A stretch of DNA of 64,000 nt from Pseudomonas fluorescens (GCF_902498065.1 NZ_CABVIR010000006.1:248001-312000), one strand, 5' to 3'; shown: positions 16,948-26,863, counted from the stretch's first letter. Made by a program: numbers and translations. The notes: generated from the sequence alone by a model not told the origin.

Positions 16948-18261
16948 TTAAACCGCATCCCGCGGCAACATCAACCCAAGCGGCAACCGCACCCGCGCTT
17001 CAAGACCACCACCAGTACGATTGCGCAGCTCCACATTCCCGCCATGCATCGAAGCAATCCGCTTCACAATCGCCAACCCCAAGCCAGTCCCCTTCCCGCC
17101 TCGAGCACGATCCCCCCGGGTAAACGGATTGAAGATCGCCTCCAGCTCCGACGGATCAATCCCCGCCCCACGGTCCATGACGCTCAGCACCACATACGGA
17201 GCGCTGACATCCCCGGACACATACGCCGCCACTTCGACCCCACTGCCCGCATGATGCAGCGCGTTGCCGATCAGGTTGTTCAGCAGCCGCTTCATCGATA
17301 CCCGACGCAATGGAAACGGCTGAATCGGCTCCAGTCGCAGGCGTACTTTCTCTTCATTCTGGTTGTACGGCGCGGCGACTTCGCGGACCAGGTCAGTCAA
17401 GTCCACCTCTTCCACCGATTCATCGCGGCCATCGCGGATGAACGCGAGGAACTGGTCGAGAATCGCGTCCATGTCTTCGATGTCGCGCACCATGTCGTCC
17501 GTCAGGTCGCTGTGGTCGCCCATCAGTTCCAGTGACAGGCGCAATCGCGTCAGTGGCGTACGCAAGTCATGGGACACCCCGGCCAGCATCAGCTCGCGCT
17601 CGCGGCCGGCCTGTTCGACGTCTTCAGCCATTTGGTTGAAGGCGCGATACACCTCGGTCATCTCGCTTGGCGTATCGCTGATCGGCAGACGCACACTACG
17701 GCCCTGGCCAAGTTGCCTCGCGGCATAGACCAGACGTTTCAAAGGTTGATTGAGCTGACTGACGAAGATCCACGCCGAGGCCGTGGAGAGCAAGCCGATG
17801 GCGAGGAACCAGCCGAGTACGTTCCAGATTTTCTGGCCACGCAAAGGATGCGGGTACAGTGGCACTTTCAGCCAGCCATCGCCCAGACTGGGCGCCCGAA
17901 CCCACAGCGCTGGCGGTGAGTGCATACGCAATCGCACCTCGGTGTCGGCACCGAGCTCTGCCTGCATCTGCCGTTGGTAGATCTCGCTGTACGGCCAGTG
18001 TTGCTCGCCTTCCGGCACGCCGGTGCCCACCACCCGGATCAGGGTCGCCGCTTCGGCAATCTTGTCGCGGTTGTTTTCATCCGCCGCCCAATAGGCGCGC
18101 AGCGTCAGGGCAACGCCGTGGCTGTATTGGCGGTCCACCAGCACGTCTTCGTTCATCAACAGATAAACCAGGGTCAGCGCCTTGGAGAACAGGACGACGA
18201 TCAGCACCAGCCACAGGGTGCGGGAGAAGAAACTCTGGGGGAACCACACGGGGGTTTTCAT
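16948..18261 (-). CDS. amgS: Sensor histidine kinase AmgS (EnvZ-like)
   Basis: This 437-residue inner-membrane sensor has transmembrane segments near 15-35 and 155-180 that flank a periplasmic domain. A HAMP linker follows. The H-box is LAGVSHDLRTPLTRLRLSLE, the N-box NNLIGNALHHAG, and the G-boxes are DRGAGIDP and GKGTGLGLAIVKRI. In P. aeruginosa the homologous AmgRS pair responds to membrane stress and mistranslated membrane proteins and affects aminoglycoside tolerance. It is encoded downstream of its regulator with a REP-containing gap of 101 bp. Confidence 0.92.
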   Translation of the reverse strand: MKTPVWFPQSFFSRTLWLVLIVVLFSKALTLVYLLMNEDVLVDRQYSHGVALTLRAYWAADENNRDKIAEAATLIRVVGTGVPEGEQHWPYSEIYQRQMQAELGADTEVRLRMHSPPALWVRAPSLGDGWLKVPLYPHPLRGQKIWNVLGWFLAIGLLSTASAWIFVSQLNQPLKRLVYAARQLGQGRSVRLPISDTPSEMTEVYRAFNQMAEDVEQAGRERELMLAGVSHDLRTPLTRLRLSLELMGDHSDLTDDMVRDIEDMDAILDQFLAFIRDGRDESVEEVDLTDLVREVAAPYNQNEEKVRLRLEPIQPFPLRRVSMKRLLNNLIGNALHHAGSGVEVAAYVSGDVSAPYVVLSVMDRGAGIDPSELEAIFNPFTRGDRARGGKGTGLGLAIVKRIASMHGGNVELRNRTGGGLEARVRLPLGLMLPRDAV

Positions 18262-18280
18262 GGATAACCGCTACACACTT

Positions 18281-18353
18281 GCAGGAGCGAGCGATGCTCG
18301 CATATTGCGGATCGCGAGTCTGCGGACAATCGTCCGCACGACCCGCTCCTACA
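18281..18353. repeat. REP-like pair between amgR and amgS
   Basis: A degenerate REP (GCAGGAGCGAGCGATGCTCGC), a perfect hairpin TGCGGAC / GTCCGCA and a second partial REP lie inside the operon. They could reduce expression of the kinase relative to the regulator. Confidence 0.7.
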
Positions 18354-18362
18354 AATCGCCGA

Positions 18363-19103
18363 TCACTTGGTGGCGGCGCCATCCGGAACGAACACGTAGC
18401 CCACGCCCCAGACGGTCTGGATGTAACGCGGCTTGGACGGATCGGGTTCGATCATCCGGCGCAGACGGGAAATCTGCACATCGATAGAACGCTCCAGCGC
18501 ATCCCACTCGCGACCACGGGCCAGGTTCATCAGTTTGTCGCGAGTCAGTGGCTGACGCGCGTTCATGACCAATGCCTTGAGCACCGCAAACTCGCCGGTG
18601 GTGAGCATGTGCACTTCGTCACCGCGTTTCAGTTCGCGAGTCGCCAGCGACAATTCGTAGTCTCCGAAGGTCACGCTTTCGTCTTCGCTGCCTGGCGCAC
18701 CCGGCACCGGCGCGGACTGGCGACGCAGGACTGCTTTGACGCGCGCCATCAGCTCATCCGGGTTGAACGGCTTGGCCAGGTAATCGTCGGCACCCAGTTC
18801 GAGGCCCTTGATGCGGCTCAGCTCGTCACCCTTGGCGGTGAGCATGATGATCGGAATCTGATTATTCGCGCCGCGCAGACGGCGGCAGGCGGTCAGACCG
18901 TCTTCGCCGGGCAGCATCAGGTCGAGGACGACCAGGTTGAACACTTCACGCGCCAGCAGGCGGTCCATTTGTTCGGTGTTCGGTACGGCGCGGGCACGGT
19001 AGCCCTTGCTGACGAAAAAGCGTTCCAGCAGGCTGCTGAGCCCCGGATCGTCGTCAACGATAAGAATTTTTTCGCCTTCAGCAATGTTTGCAGTGCTGCT
19101 CAT
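18363..19103 (-). CDS. amgR: Response regulator AmgR (OmpR-like)
   Basis: This is a 246-residue OmpR-family regulator. The receiver has the acidic pair in ILIVDDDPG, the phospho-acceptor Asp in LVVLDLMLPGEDG near 62, and the Lys of YLAKPF. The C-terminal winged helix ends with DVQISRLRRMIE and VWGVGYVFVPDG. It is transcribed before amgS and divergent from tex, and the 360 bp between them carry the promoters. Confidence 0.94.
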   Translation of the reverse strand: MSSTANIAEGEKILIVDDDPGLSSLLERFFVSKGYRARAVPNTEQMDRLLAREVFNLVVLDLMLPGEDGLTACRRLRGANNQIPIIMLTAKGDELSRIKGLELGADDYLAKPFNPDELMARVKAVLRRQSAPVPGAPGSEDESVTFGDYELSLATRELKRGDEVHMLTTGEFAVLKALVMNARQPLTRDKLMNLARGREWDALERSIDVQISRLRRMIEPDPSKPRYIQTVWGVGYVFVPDGAATK

Positions 19104-19463
19104 TGGATGCTCCTTTGATCTCGGCGCGCATTATGGCGTAGCTGCCGTTATACGCACCGTGTGCATTGTTAGCAGATTTTTCCTTCACCGCCAGGAATCC
19201 GGGCATTGTGCCTACAGCCTGTGTTGCCCCCGAATGATAGAACGCTGGTTATAATGCGCGGCCTTTTGTGTCAGGCAACGTCTGATCGTTACCCCGGCGG
19301 CGGCTTTTTATTTTCATCGTCGCGGCAGTAATTGTTCGATTTCACGGGTCAACGGGATGCCTGTTGACCCAGGTAGCGGCGCAGGCCAGGCCGCTCAACC
19401 AGACTCGCCGAGCCACTATCCGTGCGCCCGCGAGCCTGCTTTCACAATTTGTCAGGTGGTTTT
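19104..19463. promoter_or_regulatory. Divergent amgR/tex intergenic region with a candidate -10 box
   Basis: No gene is seen. TATAAT occurs at 19250-19255 after GCTGGT, pointing toward tex. The best -35-like hexamer, TTGCCC at 19224, is 20 bp away, so the promoter call is only tentative. Confidence 0.4.
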
Positions 19464-21788
19464 ATGGACAGCATCAACAGCCGCATCGCCGAGGAACTCG
19501 GCGTACGCCCACAACAGGTCGAAGCGGCCGTCGCGCTACTCGATGAAGGCTCTACCGTTCCCTTCATCGCCCGTTACCGGAAAGAAGTGACCGGCAGCCT
19601 CGATGACATCCAGTTGCGTCATCTGGAAGAGCGTCTGCGCTACCTGCGAGAACTCGACGAACGGCGCATCAGCATCCTCGCCAGCATCGAAGAGCAAGGC
19701 AAGCTGACCCCGCAACTTGAACGTGACATCAAGCTCGCCGACACCAAGACCCGCCTCGAAGACTTGTACTTGCCGTACAAGCAAAAGCGCCGCACCAAGG
19801 GCCAGATCGCCCTGGAAGCCGGCCTCGGCGAACTGGCCGACGGCCTGTTCAACGACCCGACCCTGACGCCAGACACCGAAGCCGCGCGCTTCGTTGATGC
19901 CGAAAAAGGCGTCGCCGATGTCAAGGCCGCCCTCGAAGGCGCCAAGTACATCCTCATGGAACGCTTCGCCGAAGACGCCGGCCTGCTGGACAAGCTGCGC
20001 AGCTATTTGAAGCAGGAAGCCACCCTCAGTGCCCGCGTGATCGCCGGCAAGGAAGAGGAAGGTGCCAAGTTCCGCGACTATTTCGAACACGATGAACCGC
20101 TGAAAAGCATGCCGTCGCACCGCGCGCTGGCGATTTTCCGTGGCCGCAACGAAGGCATTCTGAGTTCGGCGCTGAAAGTCGGCGACGAACTGCCGGGCAC
20201 CATGCACCCGTGCGAAGGCATGATCGGCCAGCAATTCGGCATCCAGAACCAGAACCGCGCCGCCGACAAATGGCTGGGCGAAGTGGTGCGCTGGACCTGG
20301 AAGGTCAAGCTCTACACTCACTTGGAAACCGACCTGTTGGGCGAACTGCGCGACGGTGCGGAAACCGAAGCGATCAACGTGTTCGCGCACAACCTGCACG
20401 ACCTGCTGCTGTCGGCTCCAGCCGGCCCGCGCGCCACGCTGGGCCTCGATCCGGGCCTACGCACCGGTTGCAAGGTCGCCGTGGTCGATGCCACTGGCAA
20501 GCTGCTGGATCACGCCACGGTTTACCCGCACGTGCCGCACAACAAATGGGACCAGACGCTCGCGATTCTCGCCGCCCTGTGCGCCAAGCATTCGGTGGAC
20601 CTGATCGCCATCGGCAACGGCACCGCCAGCCGCGAAACCGACAAGCTGGCCGCTGAACTGATCAAAAAATACCCGGCCATGAAAATGACCAAAGTCATGG
20701 TCTCCGAGGCCGGTGCATCGGTTTACTCGGCGTCGGAACTGGCCTCCAAGGAATTCCCGGATCTCGACGTGTCGATCCGTGGCGCAGTGTCCATCGCTCG
20801 TCGCTTGCAGGATCCGCTGGCCGAGCTGGTGAAGATCGATCCGAAATCCATCGGCGTCGGCCAGTACCAGCATGACGTGTCGCAGCTGAAACTGGCGCGC
20901 GGCCTGGACGCTGTGGTCGAGGACTGCGTGAACGCCGTGGGCGTGGACGTGAACACCGCTTCCGTGGCGCTGCTGGCCCGTATCTCCGGCCTCAACGCGA
21001 CGCTGGCGCAGAACATCGTGAGCCACCGCGACGAGCACGGCGCGTTCAAAACCCGCGCGGCGTTGAAGAAAGTCGCGCGTCTGGGCGAGAAAACGTTCGA
21101 GCAGGCGGCCGGTTTCCTACGCGTGATGAACGGCGACAACCCGCTGGATTCATCTGCGGTTCACCCGGAAGCCTATCCATTGGTGCAGCGCATCGCCGCT
21201 GAAACCGACCGCGACATACGCTCGCTGATCGGCGACGCCAGCTTCCTCAAACGCCTTGATCCGAAGAAGTACACCGACGAGACTTTCGGTCTGCCGACGG
21301 TCACCGACATCCTGCAAGAACTGGAAAAACCCGGCCGCGACCCGCGTCCGGAGTTCAAGACCGCCGAGTTCCAGGAAGGCGTCGAAGACCTCAAGGACCT
21401 GGAGCTGGGCATGATCCTCGAAGGCGTCGTGACCAACGTGACCAACTTCGGTGCGTTCGTCGACATCGGCGTGCATCAGGATGGTTTGGTGCATATCTCT
21501 GCGCTTTCGGAGAAGTTCATCAAGGATCCACGCGAGGCAGTGAAGGCCGGTGACGTGGTGAAAGTGAAGGTCATGGAAGTCGACATCCCGCGCAAACGCG
21601 TCGGCCTGTCGATGCGCATGAGCGACACTCCGGGCGAGAAAATCGACGGTGCCCGTGGTGCACGTCCGGGGTCGGCACCGCGCCAGTCCCAGAACACGGC
21701 ACCGCGCAAGGAAACCACGGCAGCGGCCCCGGCCAACAACGCCATGGCTTCGCTGTTCGCCAACGCCAAGCAGTTGAAGAAACGCTGA
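19464..21788 (+). CDS. tex: Tex, transcription accessory protein with S1 domain
   Basis: The product is 774 residues from the ATG at 19464 (MDSINSRIAEELG). It has the N-terminal helical Tex domain, a YqgF-like RNase H fold near LGLDPGLRTGCKVAVVD, helix-hairpin-helix motifs (NTASVALLARISGLNATLAQ, AALKKVARLGEKTFEQAAGF), and a C-terminal S1 RNA-binding domain (GMILEGVVTNVTNFGAFVDI). Tex proteins bind nucleic acid and associate with transcription. The stop overlaps the start of the thioesterase gene by one base. Confidence 0.96.
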   Translation: MDSINSRIAEELGVRPQQVEAAVALLDEGSTVPFIARYRKEVTGSLDDIQLRHLEERLRYLRELDERRISILASIEEQGKLTPQLERDIKLADTKTRLEDLYLPYKQKRRTKGQIALEAGLGELADGLFNDPTLTPDTEAARFVDAEKGVADVKAALEGAKYILMERFAEDAGLLDKLRSYLKQEATLSARVIAGKEEEGAKFRDYFEHDEPLKSMPSHRALAIFRGRNEGILSSALKVGDELPGTMHPCEGMIGQQFGIQNQNRAADKWLGEVVRWTWKVKLYTHLETDLLGELRDGAETEAINVFAHNLHDLLLSAPAGPRATLGLDPGLRTGCKVAVVDATGKLLDHATVYPHVPHNKWDQTLAILAALCAKHSVDLIAIGNGTASRETDKLAAELIKKYPAMKMTKVMVSEAGASVYSASELASKEFPDLDVSIRGAVSIARRLQDPLAELVKIDPKSIGVGQYQHDVSQLKLARGLDAVVEDCVNAVGVDVNTASVALLARISGLNATLAQNIVSHRDEHGAFKTRAALKKVARLGEKTFEQAAGFLRVMNGDNPLDSSAVHPEAYPLVQRIAAETDRDIRSLIGDASFLKRLDPKKYTDETFGLPTVTDILQELEKPGRDPRPEFKTAEFQEGVEDLKDLELGMILEGVVTNVTNFGAFVDIGVHQDGLVHISALSEKFIKDPREAVKAGDVVKVKVMEVDIPRKRVGLSMRMSDTPGEKIDGARGARPGSAPRQSQNTAPRKETTAAAPANNAMASLFANAKQLKKR

Positions 21789-22171
21789 TGGACATTCCGG
21801 CCGGGCTGACCGAAAGCGCTTTTTTCAAGCTGCTGGGGTGTCGCTTGCACAGCCTGGAAACCGGGGTGGCGCAAGTCGCCCTGGCGCTGGAGCCAGAACT
21901 GCGCAATCGCGGCGGCAAGCTTCACGGCGGGGCCTTGTTCAGCCTGGTGGACATTGCCATGGGGCTGGCCTGTTCCAGCACCCACGGCTTTGACCAGCAG
22001 AGCGCGACCATCGAGTGCAAGATCAACTACATTCGCGCCGTCGCAGACGGTGAGGTGATGTGCACGGCACGGGTGATCCACCCGGGCCGCCGCACGCTGG
22101 TGGTCGAAGCTGACGTGATGCAGGGCGACAAACTCGTCGCAAAAGCACAAGGCACGTTCGCTGTCCTGTAG
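21788..22171 (+). CDS. PaaI-type hot-dog thioesterase
   Basis: This is a 127-residue single hot-dog domain. The PaaI signature NRGGKLHGGALFSLVDIAMG lies at about 38-57, and the Asp/Gly after HGG is the expected catalytic region. The family hydrolyses aromatic or short acyl-CoA thioesters. It overlaps tex by one base and is therefore translated from the same mRNA. The tex-thioesterase-gshA order is as in P. aeruginosa. The physiological substrate is unknown. Confidence 0.88.
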   Translation: MDIPAGLTESAFFKLLGCRLHSLETGVAQVALALEPELRNRGGKLHGGALFSLVDIAMGLACSSTHGFDQQSATIECKINYIRAVADGEVMCTARVIHPGRRTLVVEADVMQGDKLVAKAQGTFAVL

Positions 22172-22213
22172 CTAGAAGTCATCGATTTGAGTTAATTTCA
22201 GCGCAAAGCAACC

Positions 22214-22305
22214 TGTGGGAGCGAGCCTGCTCGCGATGAGGGAGTGTCAGTCAACATATTCGTCGTCTGACACACCGCCATCGCGAGCAGGCTCGCTCCC
22301 ACAGG
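22214..22305. repeat. REP doublet
   Basis: Two inverted REP cores separated by about 40 bp lie in the gap before gshA. Confidence 0.9.
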
Positions 22306-22443
22306 GATTGTGCAGTTCTTGACTGACCGGCATAAGGCCTACGCGGCTCAAAAACCAGGCGAAAACGCCAGTTTCAACTTCACCCTTGTAGACCGTCTTG
22401 CCCACCCCCATATTGGGGCGACTGACGCGTGAAGGAATCCAAA

Positions 22444-24027
22444 TTGAGCGAACTTCTCAACCGCCGCCTGGCTCTGCTCGGCGAGCGCGCTAACCTCTCT
22501 CTGCTCGAACAGTGCCTTCACGGCATCGAACGTGAATGCCTGCGCGTGACCGGCGAAGGTCGCCTGGCGCAAACGCCGCACCCGGAAGAATTGGGTTCCG
22601 CGCTGACCAACGAACAAATCACCACTGACTATTCCGAGTCGCTGCTGGAATTCATCACGCCCGCCTTGCCCGACCCGGCTGACACGCTGGCGAGCCTGGA
22701 CAGAATTCACCGTTTTGCCTATAGCAAACTCGGTAACGAGTACCTGTGGAGTCCGTCGATGCCGTGCCCGTTGCCGGCCGAGGAAGATATCCCGATCGCC
22801 TATTACGGCACGTCCAACATCGGCAAACTCAAGTATGTCTACCGCAAAGGCCTCGCCCTGCGCTACGGCAAGACCATGCAGTGCATCGCCGGGATTCACT
22901 ACAACTTTTCCCTGCCCGAAAAACTCTGGCCGCTGCTCAAAGAGGCCGAAGGCTTTGTCGGCACTGACCGCGACTATCAGTCGTCGGCCTACATCGCGCT
23001 GATCCGCAACTTCCGTCGCTACAGCTGGCTGTTGATGTACCTGTTCGGTGCCTCGCCAGCGCTGGACGCCGGTTTCCTGCGTGGTCGTTCGCACCAGTTG
23101 GAACAGCTGGACCCGGACACTTTGTACCTGCCGTACGCCACCAGCCTGCGCATGAGCGACCTCGGTTACCAGAGCAACGCCCAGGCCGGTCTGACGCCGT
23201 GCTACAACGACCTGGCGAGCTACACCGACAGTCTGCGCAAGGCAGTCGCCACACCGTATGCGCCATATGTCGAAATCGGCACGCATCAGGACGGTGAGTG
23301 GGTTCAGCTCAACACCAACATCCTGCAGATCGAAAACGAGTACTACTCCAACATCCGCCCGAAACGCGTGACCTACACCGGCGAACGGCCGATCCAGGCG
23401 CTGGTGGCCCGTGGCATTCAGTACGTTGAAGTGCGATGCCTGGACATCAACCCGTTCCTGCCAATGGGCATTGACCTGCCGGAGTCGCGATTCCTCGACG
23501 CATTCCTGCTGTACTGCGCGCTGAACGACAGTCCGCTGCTGACCAATAATTCGTGCGGCAATGCCACTTCGAACTTCCTCAGCGTGGTCAAGGAAGGTCG
23601 CCGACCGGGCCTGCAACTGCAACGAGACGGTCAACCGGTTGACCTGAAAGAGTGGGCAGGCGAGTTGCTGGAGAAGATTGCGCCACTGGCGGCATTACTG
23701 GATCAAAGCCATGGCGGCGATGCCCATAGCAAAGCGTTGGACGTGCAACTGGCCAAGGTCAAGGATCCGTCCCTGACACCATCGGCCCAAGTGCTGGCGG
23801 CGATGGCCGAGCACAAGGAGAGCTTCAGTCAATTCTCCCTGCGTCAGAGTCAGGCCCATGCGGAATATTTCCGCAGCGAGCCTTTGAGCAGCGACGATCA
23901 GGCGACGTTTGAAGCGCGGGCGCGCTCGTCGCTGGCGGAGCAAGTGGAGCTGGAACAGAACGAAGTCGGCGATTTCGATGTGTTTGTCGGCTCGTATCAG
24001 GCGAGCATTCTGGCGATCAGCAACTAA
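22444..24027 (+). CDS. gshA: Glutamate--cysteine ligase
   Basis: This enzyme makes gamma-glutamylcysteine, the first step of glutathione synthesis. I place the start at the TTG at 22444, giving 527 residues, because GAAGGA lies 7 bases upstream and the protein then begins SELLNRRLALLGERANLSLL as in related enzymes. A GTG at 22429 would add five residues, but its upstream region lacks a ribosome-binding site. Conserved segments are GIERECLRV, TTDYSESLLEFITP, GIHYNFS and VEVRCLDINPF. It follows the REP doublet after tex and is probably transcribed on its own. Confidence 0.95.
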   Translation: MSELLNRRLALLGERANLSLLEQCLHGIERECLRVTGEGRLAQTPHPEELGSALTNEQITTDYSESLLEFITPALPDPADTLASLDRIHRFAYSKLGNEYLWSPSMPCPLPAEEDIPIAYYGTSNIGKLKYVYRKGLALRYGKTMQCIAGIHYNFSLPEKLWPLLKEAEGFVGTDRDYQSSAYIALIRNFRRYSWLLMYLFGASPALDAGFLRGRSHQLEQLDPDTLYLPYATSLRMSDLGYQSNAQAGLTPCYNDLASYTDSLRKAVATPYAPYVEIGTHQDGEWVQLNTNILQIENEYYSNIRPKRVTYTGERPIQALVARGIQYVEVRCLDINPFLPMGIDLPESRFLDAFLLYCALNDSPLLTNNSCGNATSNFLSVVKEGRRPGLQLQRDGQPVDLKEWAGELLEKIAPLAALLDQSHGGDAHSKALDVQLAKVKDPSLTPSAQVLAAMAEHKESFSQFSLRQSQAHAEYFRSEPLSSDDQATFEARARSSLAEQVELEQNEVGDFDVFVGSYQASILAISN

Positions 24028-24043
24028 ACTTCCCACGCAAGAC

Positions 24044-24113
24044 TGATCGTTCCCACGCTCCGCGGGGTAATGCCTCACCGACTGCATTCCCGCGCAGAGC
24101 GTGGGAACGATCA
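24044..24113. repeat. Inverted repeat of a second repeat family, after gshA
   Basis: Perfect 17-bp arms TGATCGTTCCCACGCTC and GAGCGTGGGAACGATCA enclose about 36 bp. The core differs from the common REP. A shorter relative occurs at 55481. Confidence 0.85.
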
Positions 24114-24161
24114 GGGTGCGCGGTGATGGCACTTAGAATTTTCCGCTCATAAGCTCATTCG

Positions 24162-24178
24162 AAAAAGTTATTTATTTT
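24162..24178. promoter_or_regulatory. AT-rich motif upstream of tauA
   Basis: AAAAAGTTATTTATTTT lies about 65 bp before the tauA start in an otherwise GC-rich genome. A near match, AAAAGTTAGTTTATTTA, lies upstream of the sfnB operon. A CysB-like sulfur regulator site is a reasonable guess. Confidence 0.35.
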
Positions 24179-24244
24179 CGGATTCTTATATCATTTAGTC
24201 TCCTTTTCACGCCGACTCTCGGTCGCCTGACAAGGAGCTTCTCA

Positions 24245-25222
24245 ATGAAACTGAATGTCCCTCTTCGCCTCCTGGCGGCCGCATCTTTGGCTGCGGCGAG
24301 TTTCTTTGCCCAGGCGGCTGACGTGACTGTCGCCTACCAGACCACCGTAGACCCGGCGAAAGTCGCGCAGGCCGACGGCGCGTACGAAAAAGCCACCAAC
24401 GCCAAGATCGACTGGCGCAAATTCGACAACGGTGCCGACATCATCGCCGCCATCGCTTCTGGCGATGTGCAGATCGGCTACCTCGGTTCCAGCCCCCTGA
24501 CGGCTGCAATCACCCGCAAAGTCCCGGTTGAAACCTTCCTCATTGCCACGCAGATCGGCGCCGCCGAAGCACTGGTCGCTCGCGACGGTTCCGGGATCAA
24601 GACCCCGCAAGACCTGATCGGCAAGAAAATCGCCGTTCCGTTCGTTTCCACCGGTCACTACAGCCTGCTGGCCGCGTTGAAGCACTGGAACATCGACCCG
24701 TCGAAAGTCACCGTCCTCAACCTCGCCCCGCCAGCCATCATTGCGGCGTGGAAACGCGGTGACATCGACGCCACTTACGTCTGGGATCCGGCGCTCGGCG
24801 TGGCCAAGGAAAACGGCAAAGTGCTGATCACCTCCGGCGAACTGGCCAAGTTCGGCGCGCCGACCTTTGATGCATGGATCGTGCGCAAAGACTTCGCCGA
24901 GAAGCACCCGGAAATCGTCACCGCGTTCGCCAAAGTTACCCTCGACGCCTACGCAGATTACCGCAAAGACCCGAAAGCCTGGCTCGCCAACCAGTCCAAT
25001 GTCGACAAACTGGTGAAGCTGTCTGGCGCCAAGGCCAGCGACATACCGCTGTTGCTGCAAGGCAACGTCTACCCGTTGGCGGCTGATCAGGTGAACACCC
25101 TCGGCGCGCCGACCACCAAAGCCATCACCGACACCGCCGTGTTCCTCAAGGAACAAGGCAAGGTCGAGGCCGTGCTGCCGGACTACGCGCCGTACGTCAG
25201 CGCCAAGTTCATCACCAACTGA
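24245..25222 (+). CDS. tauA: Taurine ABC transporter, periplasmic binding protein
   Basis: This is a 325-residue secreted protein. A signal peptide ends near AQAAD (about 27). The fold is the NMT1/SsuA type: TTVDPAKVAQADGAYEKAT, YLGSSPLTAAITRKVPVETF, and FVSTGHYSLLAALKHW. The start has AAGGAG upstream. It is the first gene of tauABCD, for uptake and desulfonation of taurine under sulfate limitation, and tauB follows after 16 bp. Confidence 0.94.
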   Translation: MKLNVPLRLLAAASLAAASFFAQAADVTVAYQTTVDPAKVAQADGAYEKATNAKIDWRKFDNGADIIAAIASGDVQIGYLGSSPLTAAITRKVPVETFLIATQIGAAEALVARDGSGIKTPQDLIGKKIAVPFVSTGHYSLLAALKHWNIDPSKVTVLNLAPPAIIAAWKRGDIDATYVWDPALGVAKENGKVLITSGELAKFGAPTFDAWIVRKDFAEKHPEIVTAFAKVTLDAYADYRKDPKAWLANQSNVDKLVKLSGAKASDIPLLLQGNVYPLAADQVNTLGAPTTKAITDTAVFLKEQGKVEAVLPDYAPYVSAKFITN

Positions 25223-25238
25223 TCGGGAGTTCATTGCG

Positions 25239-26033
25239 ATGGCTTTGCTACAGCTGGAGCGCATCAGCGCACAGTACCCCGGCAGCCCGGAACCGGTGCT
25301 GGCGGATATTTCCCTGAGCCTCGGGCCCCAGCAATTGCTGGTGGCCCTCGGCCCTTCCGGCAGTGGCAAGACTTCGCTGTTGAACCTGATCGCCGGTTTT
25401 GTCGAACCCAGCGTCGGGCGCATCACCCTCGATGGTGTGCCAGTCAAAGGCCCGAGCGCCGAACGCGGTGTGGTGTTCCAGGACGATGCCTTGTTGCCCT
25501 GGCAGGACGTGCTGGCCAACGTCGGTTTCGGTCTGGAACTGGCGGGTGTTTCCCGTGACAAACGTGAAATCCGCGCCCGGGAAATGCTCGCCCTGGTTGA
25601 TCTGTCCGGTTTCGAACATCGCCGTATCTGGCAGCTTTCCGGCGGCCAGAAGCAGCGTGTCGGCCTGGCCCGTGCGCTCGCCGCCGATCCTCGCGTGTTG
25701 CTGATGGACGAACCTTTCGGCGCCCTCGATGCCTTTACCCGCGAACAGATGCAAGAGCTGCTGTTGCAGGTCTGGCAGCGCACCGCCAAACCCGTATTCC
25801 TGATTACCCACGACATCGAAGAGGCGGTGTTTCTCGCCTCGGACTTGATTCTGCTGGCGCCAAACCCCGGGCAAATCGTCGAACGCCTGAGCCTGGACTT
25901 CGGTCAGCGTTACGCCGCCGGCGAGTCCGCACGGTCGATCAAATCCGATCCGCGCTTTATCGAAACCCGCGAACACGTACTCGCCAAAGTGTTCTCCCAA
26001 CGCAGCGCCGCCACGCGGCAGGAGCGCGCATGA
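25239..26033 (+). CDS. tauB: Taurine ABC transporter ATPase
   Basis: This 264-residue ATP-binding subunit has Walker A GPSGSGKTSLLN near 40, the Q-loop in VVFQDDALLPW, the signature LSGGQKQRVGLARAL, Walker B VLLMDEPFGALD and the switch His in LITHDIEE. It powers TauC and TauA. The stop overlaps the tauC start by 4 bp. Confidence 0.94.
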   Translation: MALLQLERISAQYPGSPEPVLADISLSLGPQQLLVALGPSGSGKTSLLNLIAGFVEPSVGRITLDGVPVKGPSAERGVVFQDDALLPWQDVLANVGFGLELAGVSRDKREIRAREMLALVDLSGFEHRRIWQLSGGQKQRVGLARALAADPRVLLMDEPFGALDAFTREQMQELLLQVWQRTAKPVFLITHDIEEAVFLASDLILLAPNPGQIVERLSLDFGQRYAAGESARSIKSDPRFIETREHVLAKVFSQRSAATRQERA

Positions 26034-26863
26034 GCAGCTATGAAATTCCCGCCGTGACGGTGAAACCGGGTTCGACGGTGATTCCGGTTCGACGCAGCCT
26101 CAGCACGCGCTGGATCAGCGTACTGACTCTGGTCGCGCTGGTTGCCCTGTGGTGGGCCGTTACCGGCACAGGAATGATCGAACCGCTGTTCCTGCCGCCA
26201 CCTTCCGCCGTACTGCAAAAAGGTTGGTTGCTGGTGACCACCGGCTACATGGATTCGACGTTGTGGCAGCACTTGGGCGCGAGCCTCGGCCGCATCGGCC
26301 TGGGCCTTGGTTTTGCCGTGCTGACTGCTGTGCCGGTCGGCATTGCGATCGGTGCCAACCGCATCGCTCGCGGCATTCTCGATCCGCTGATCGAGTTCTA
26401 CCGCCCGATTCCACCGCTGGCCTATTTGCCGCTGATCGTTATCTGGTGCGGCATTGGCGAGCTGTCGAAAGTCTTGCTGATCTACCTGGCGATTTTCGCC
26501 CCGATCGCCATTGCCACCGCGACGGGCGTGCGCACCGTCGACCCGGCCAAGTTGCGCGCTGCGCAGTCTTTGGGCGCGACCCGGGCGCAGTTGATTCGCC
26601 ATGTGATTTTGCCAAGCGCGTTGCCGGACATTTTGACGGGCGTGCGTATTGGTCTGGGGGTGGGTTGGTCGACGCTGGTCGCCGCCGAGCTGATCGCCGC
26701 CACCAGCGGGCTGGGCTTCATGGTGCAGTCGGCCGCGCAGTTTCTGGTCACCGACGTGGTAGTGCTGGGGATTCTGGTGATTGCGCTGATCGCCTTTGCC
26801 ATGGAAATGGGCCTGCGCGCCCTGCAACGCAAACTGGTGCCGTGGCACGGCCAGGCTCACTAA
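26030..26863 (+). CDS. tauC: Taurine ABC transporter permease
   Basis: This 277-residue inner-membrane subunit has about six transmembrane helices. The permease EAA-type loop is AAQSLGATRAQLIRHVILPS, which contacts TauB. The N-terminus is a cytosolic tail before WISVLTLVALVALWWAVTG. It overlaps tauB by 4 bp, and tauD follows after 54 bp. Confidence 0.93.
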   Translation: MSSYEIPAVTVKPGSTVIPVRRSLSTRWISVLTLVALVALWWAVTGTGMIEPLFLPPPSAVLQKGWLLVTTGYMDSTLWQHLGASLGRIGLGLGFAVLTAVPVGIAIGANRIARGILDPLIEFYRPIPPLAYLPLIVIWCGIGELSKVLLIYLAIFAPIAIATATGVRTVDPAKLRAAQSLGATRAQLIRHVILPSALPDILTGVRIGLGVGWSTLVAAELIAATSGLGFMVQSAAQFLVTDVVVLGILVIALIAFAMEMGLRALQRKLVPWHGQAH

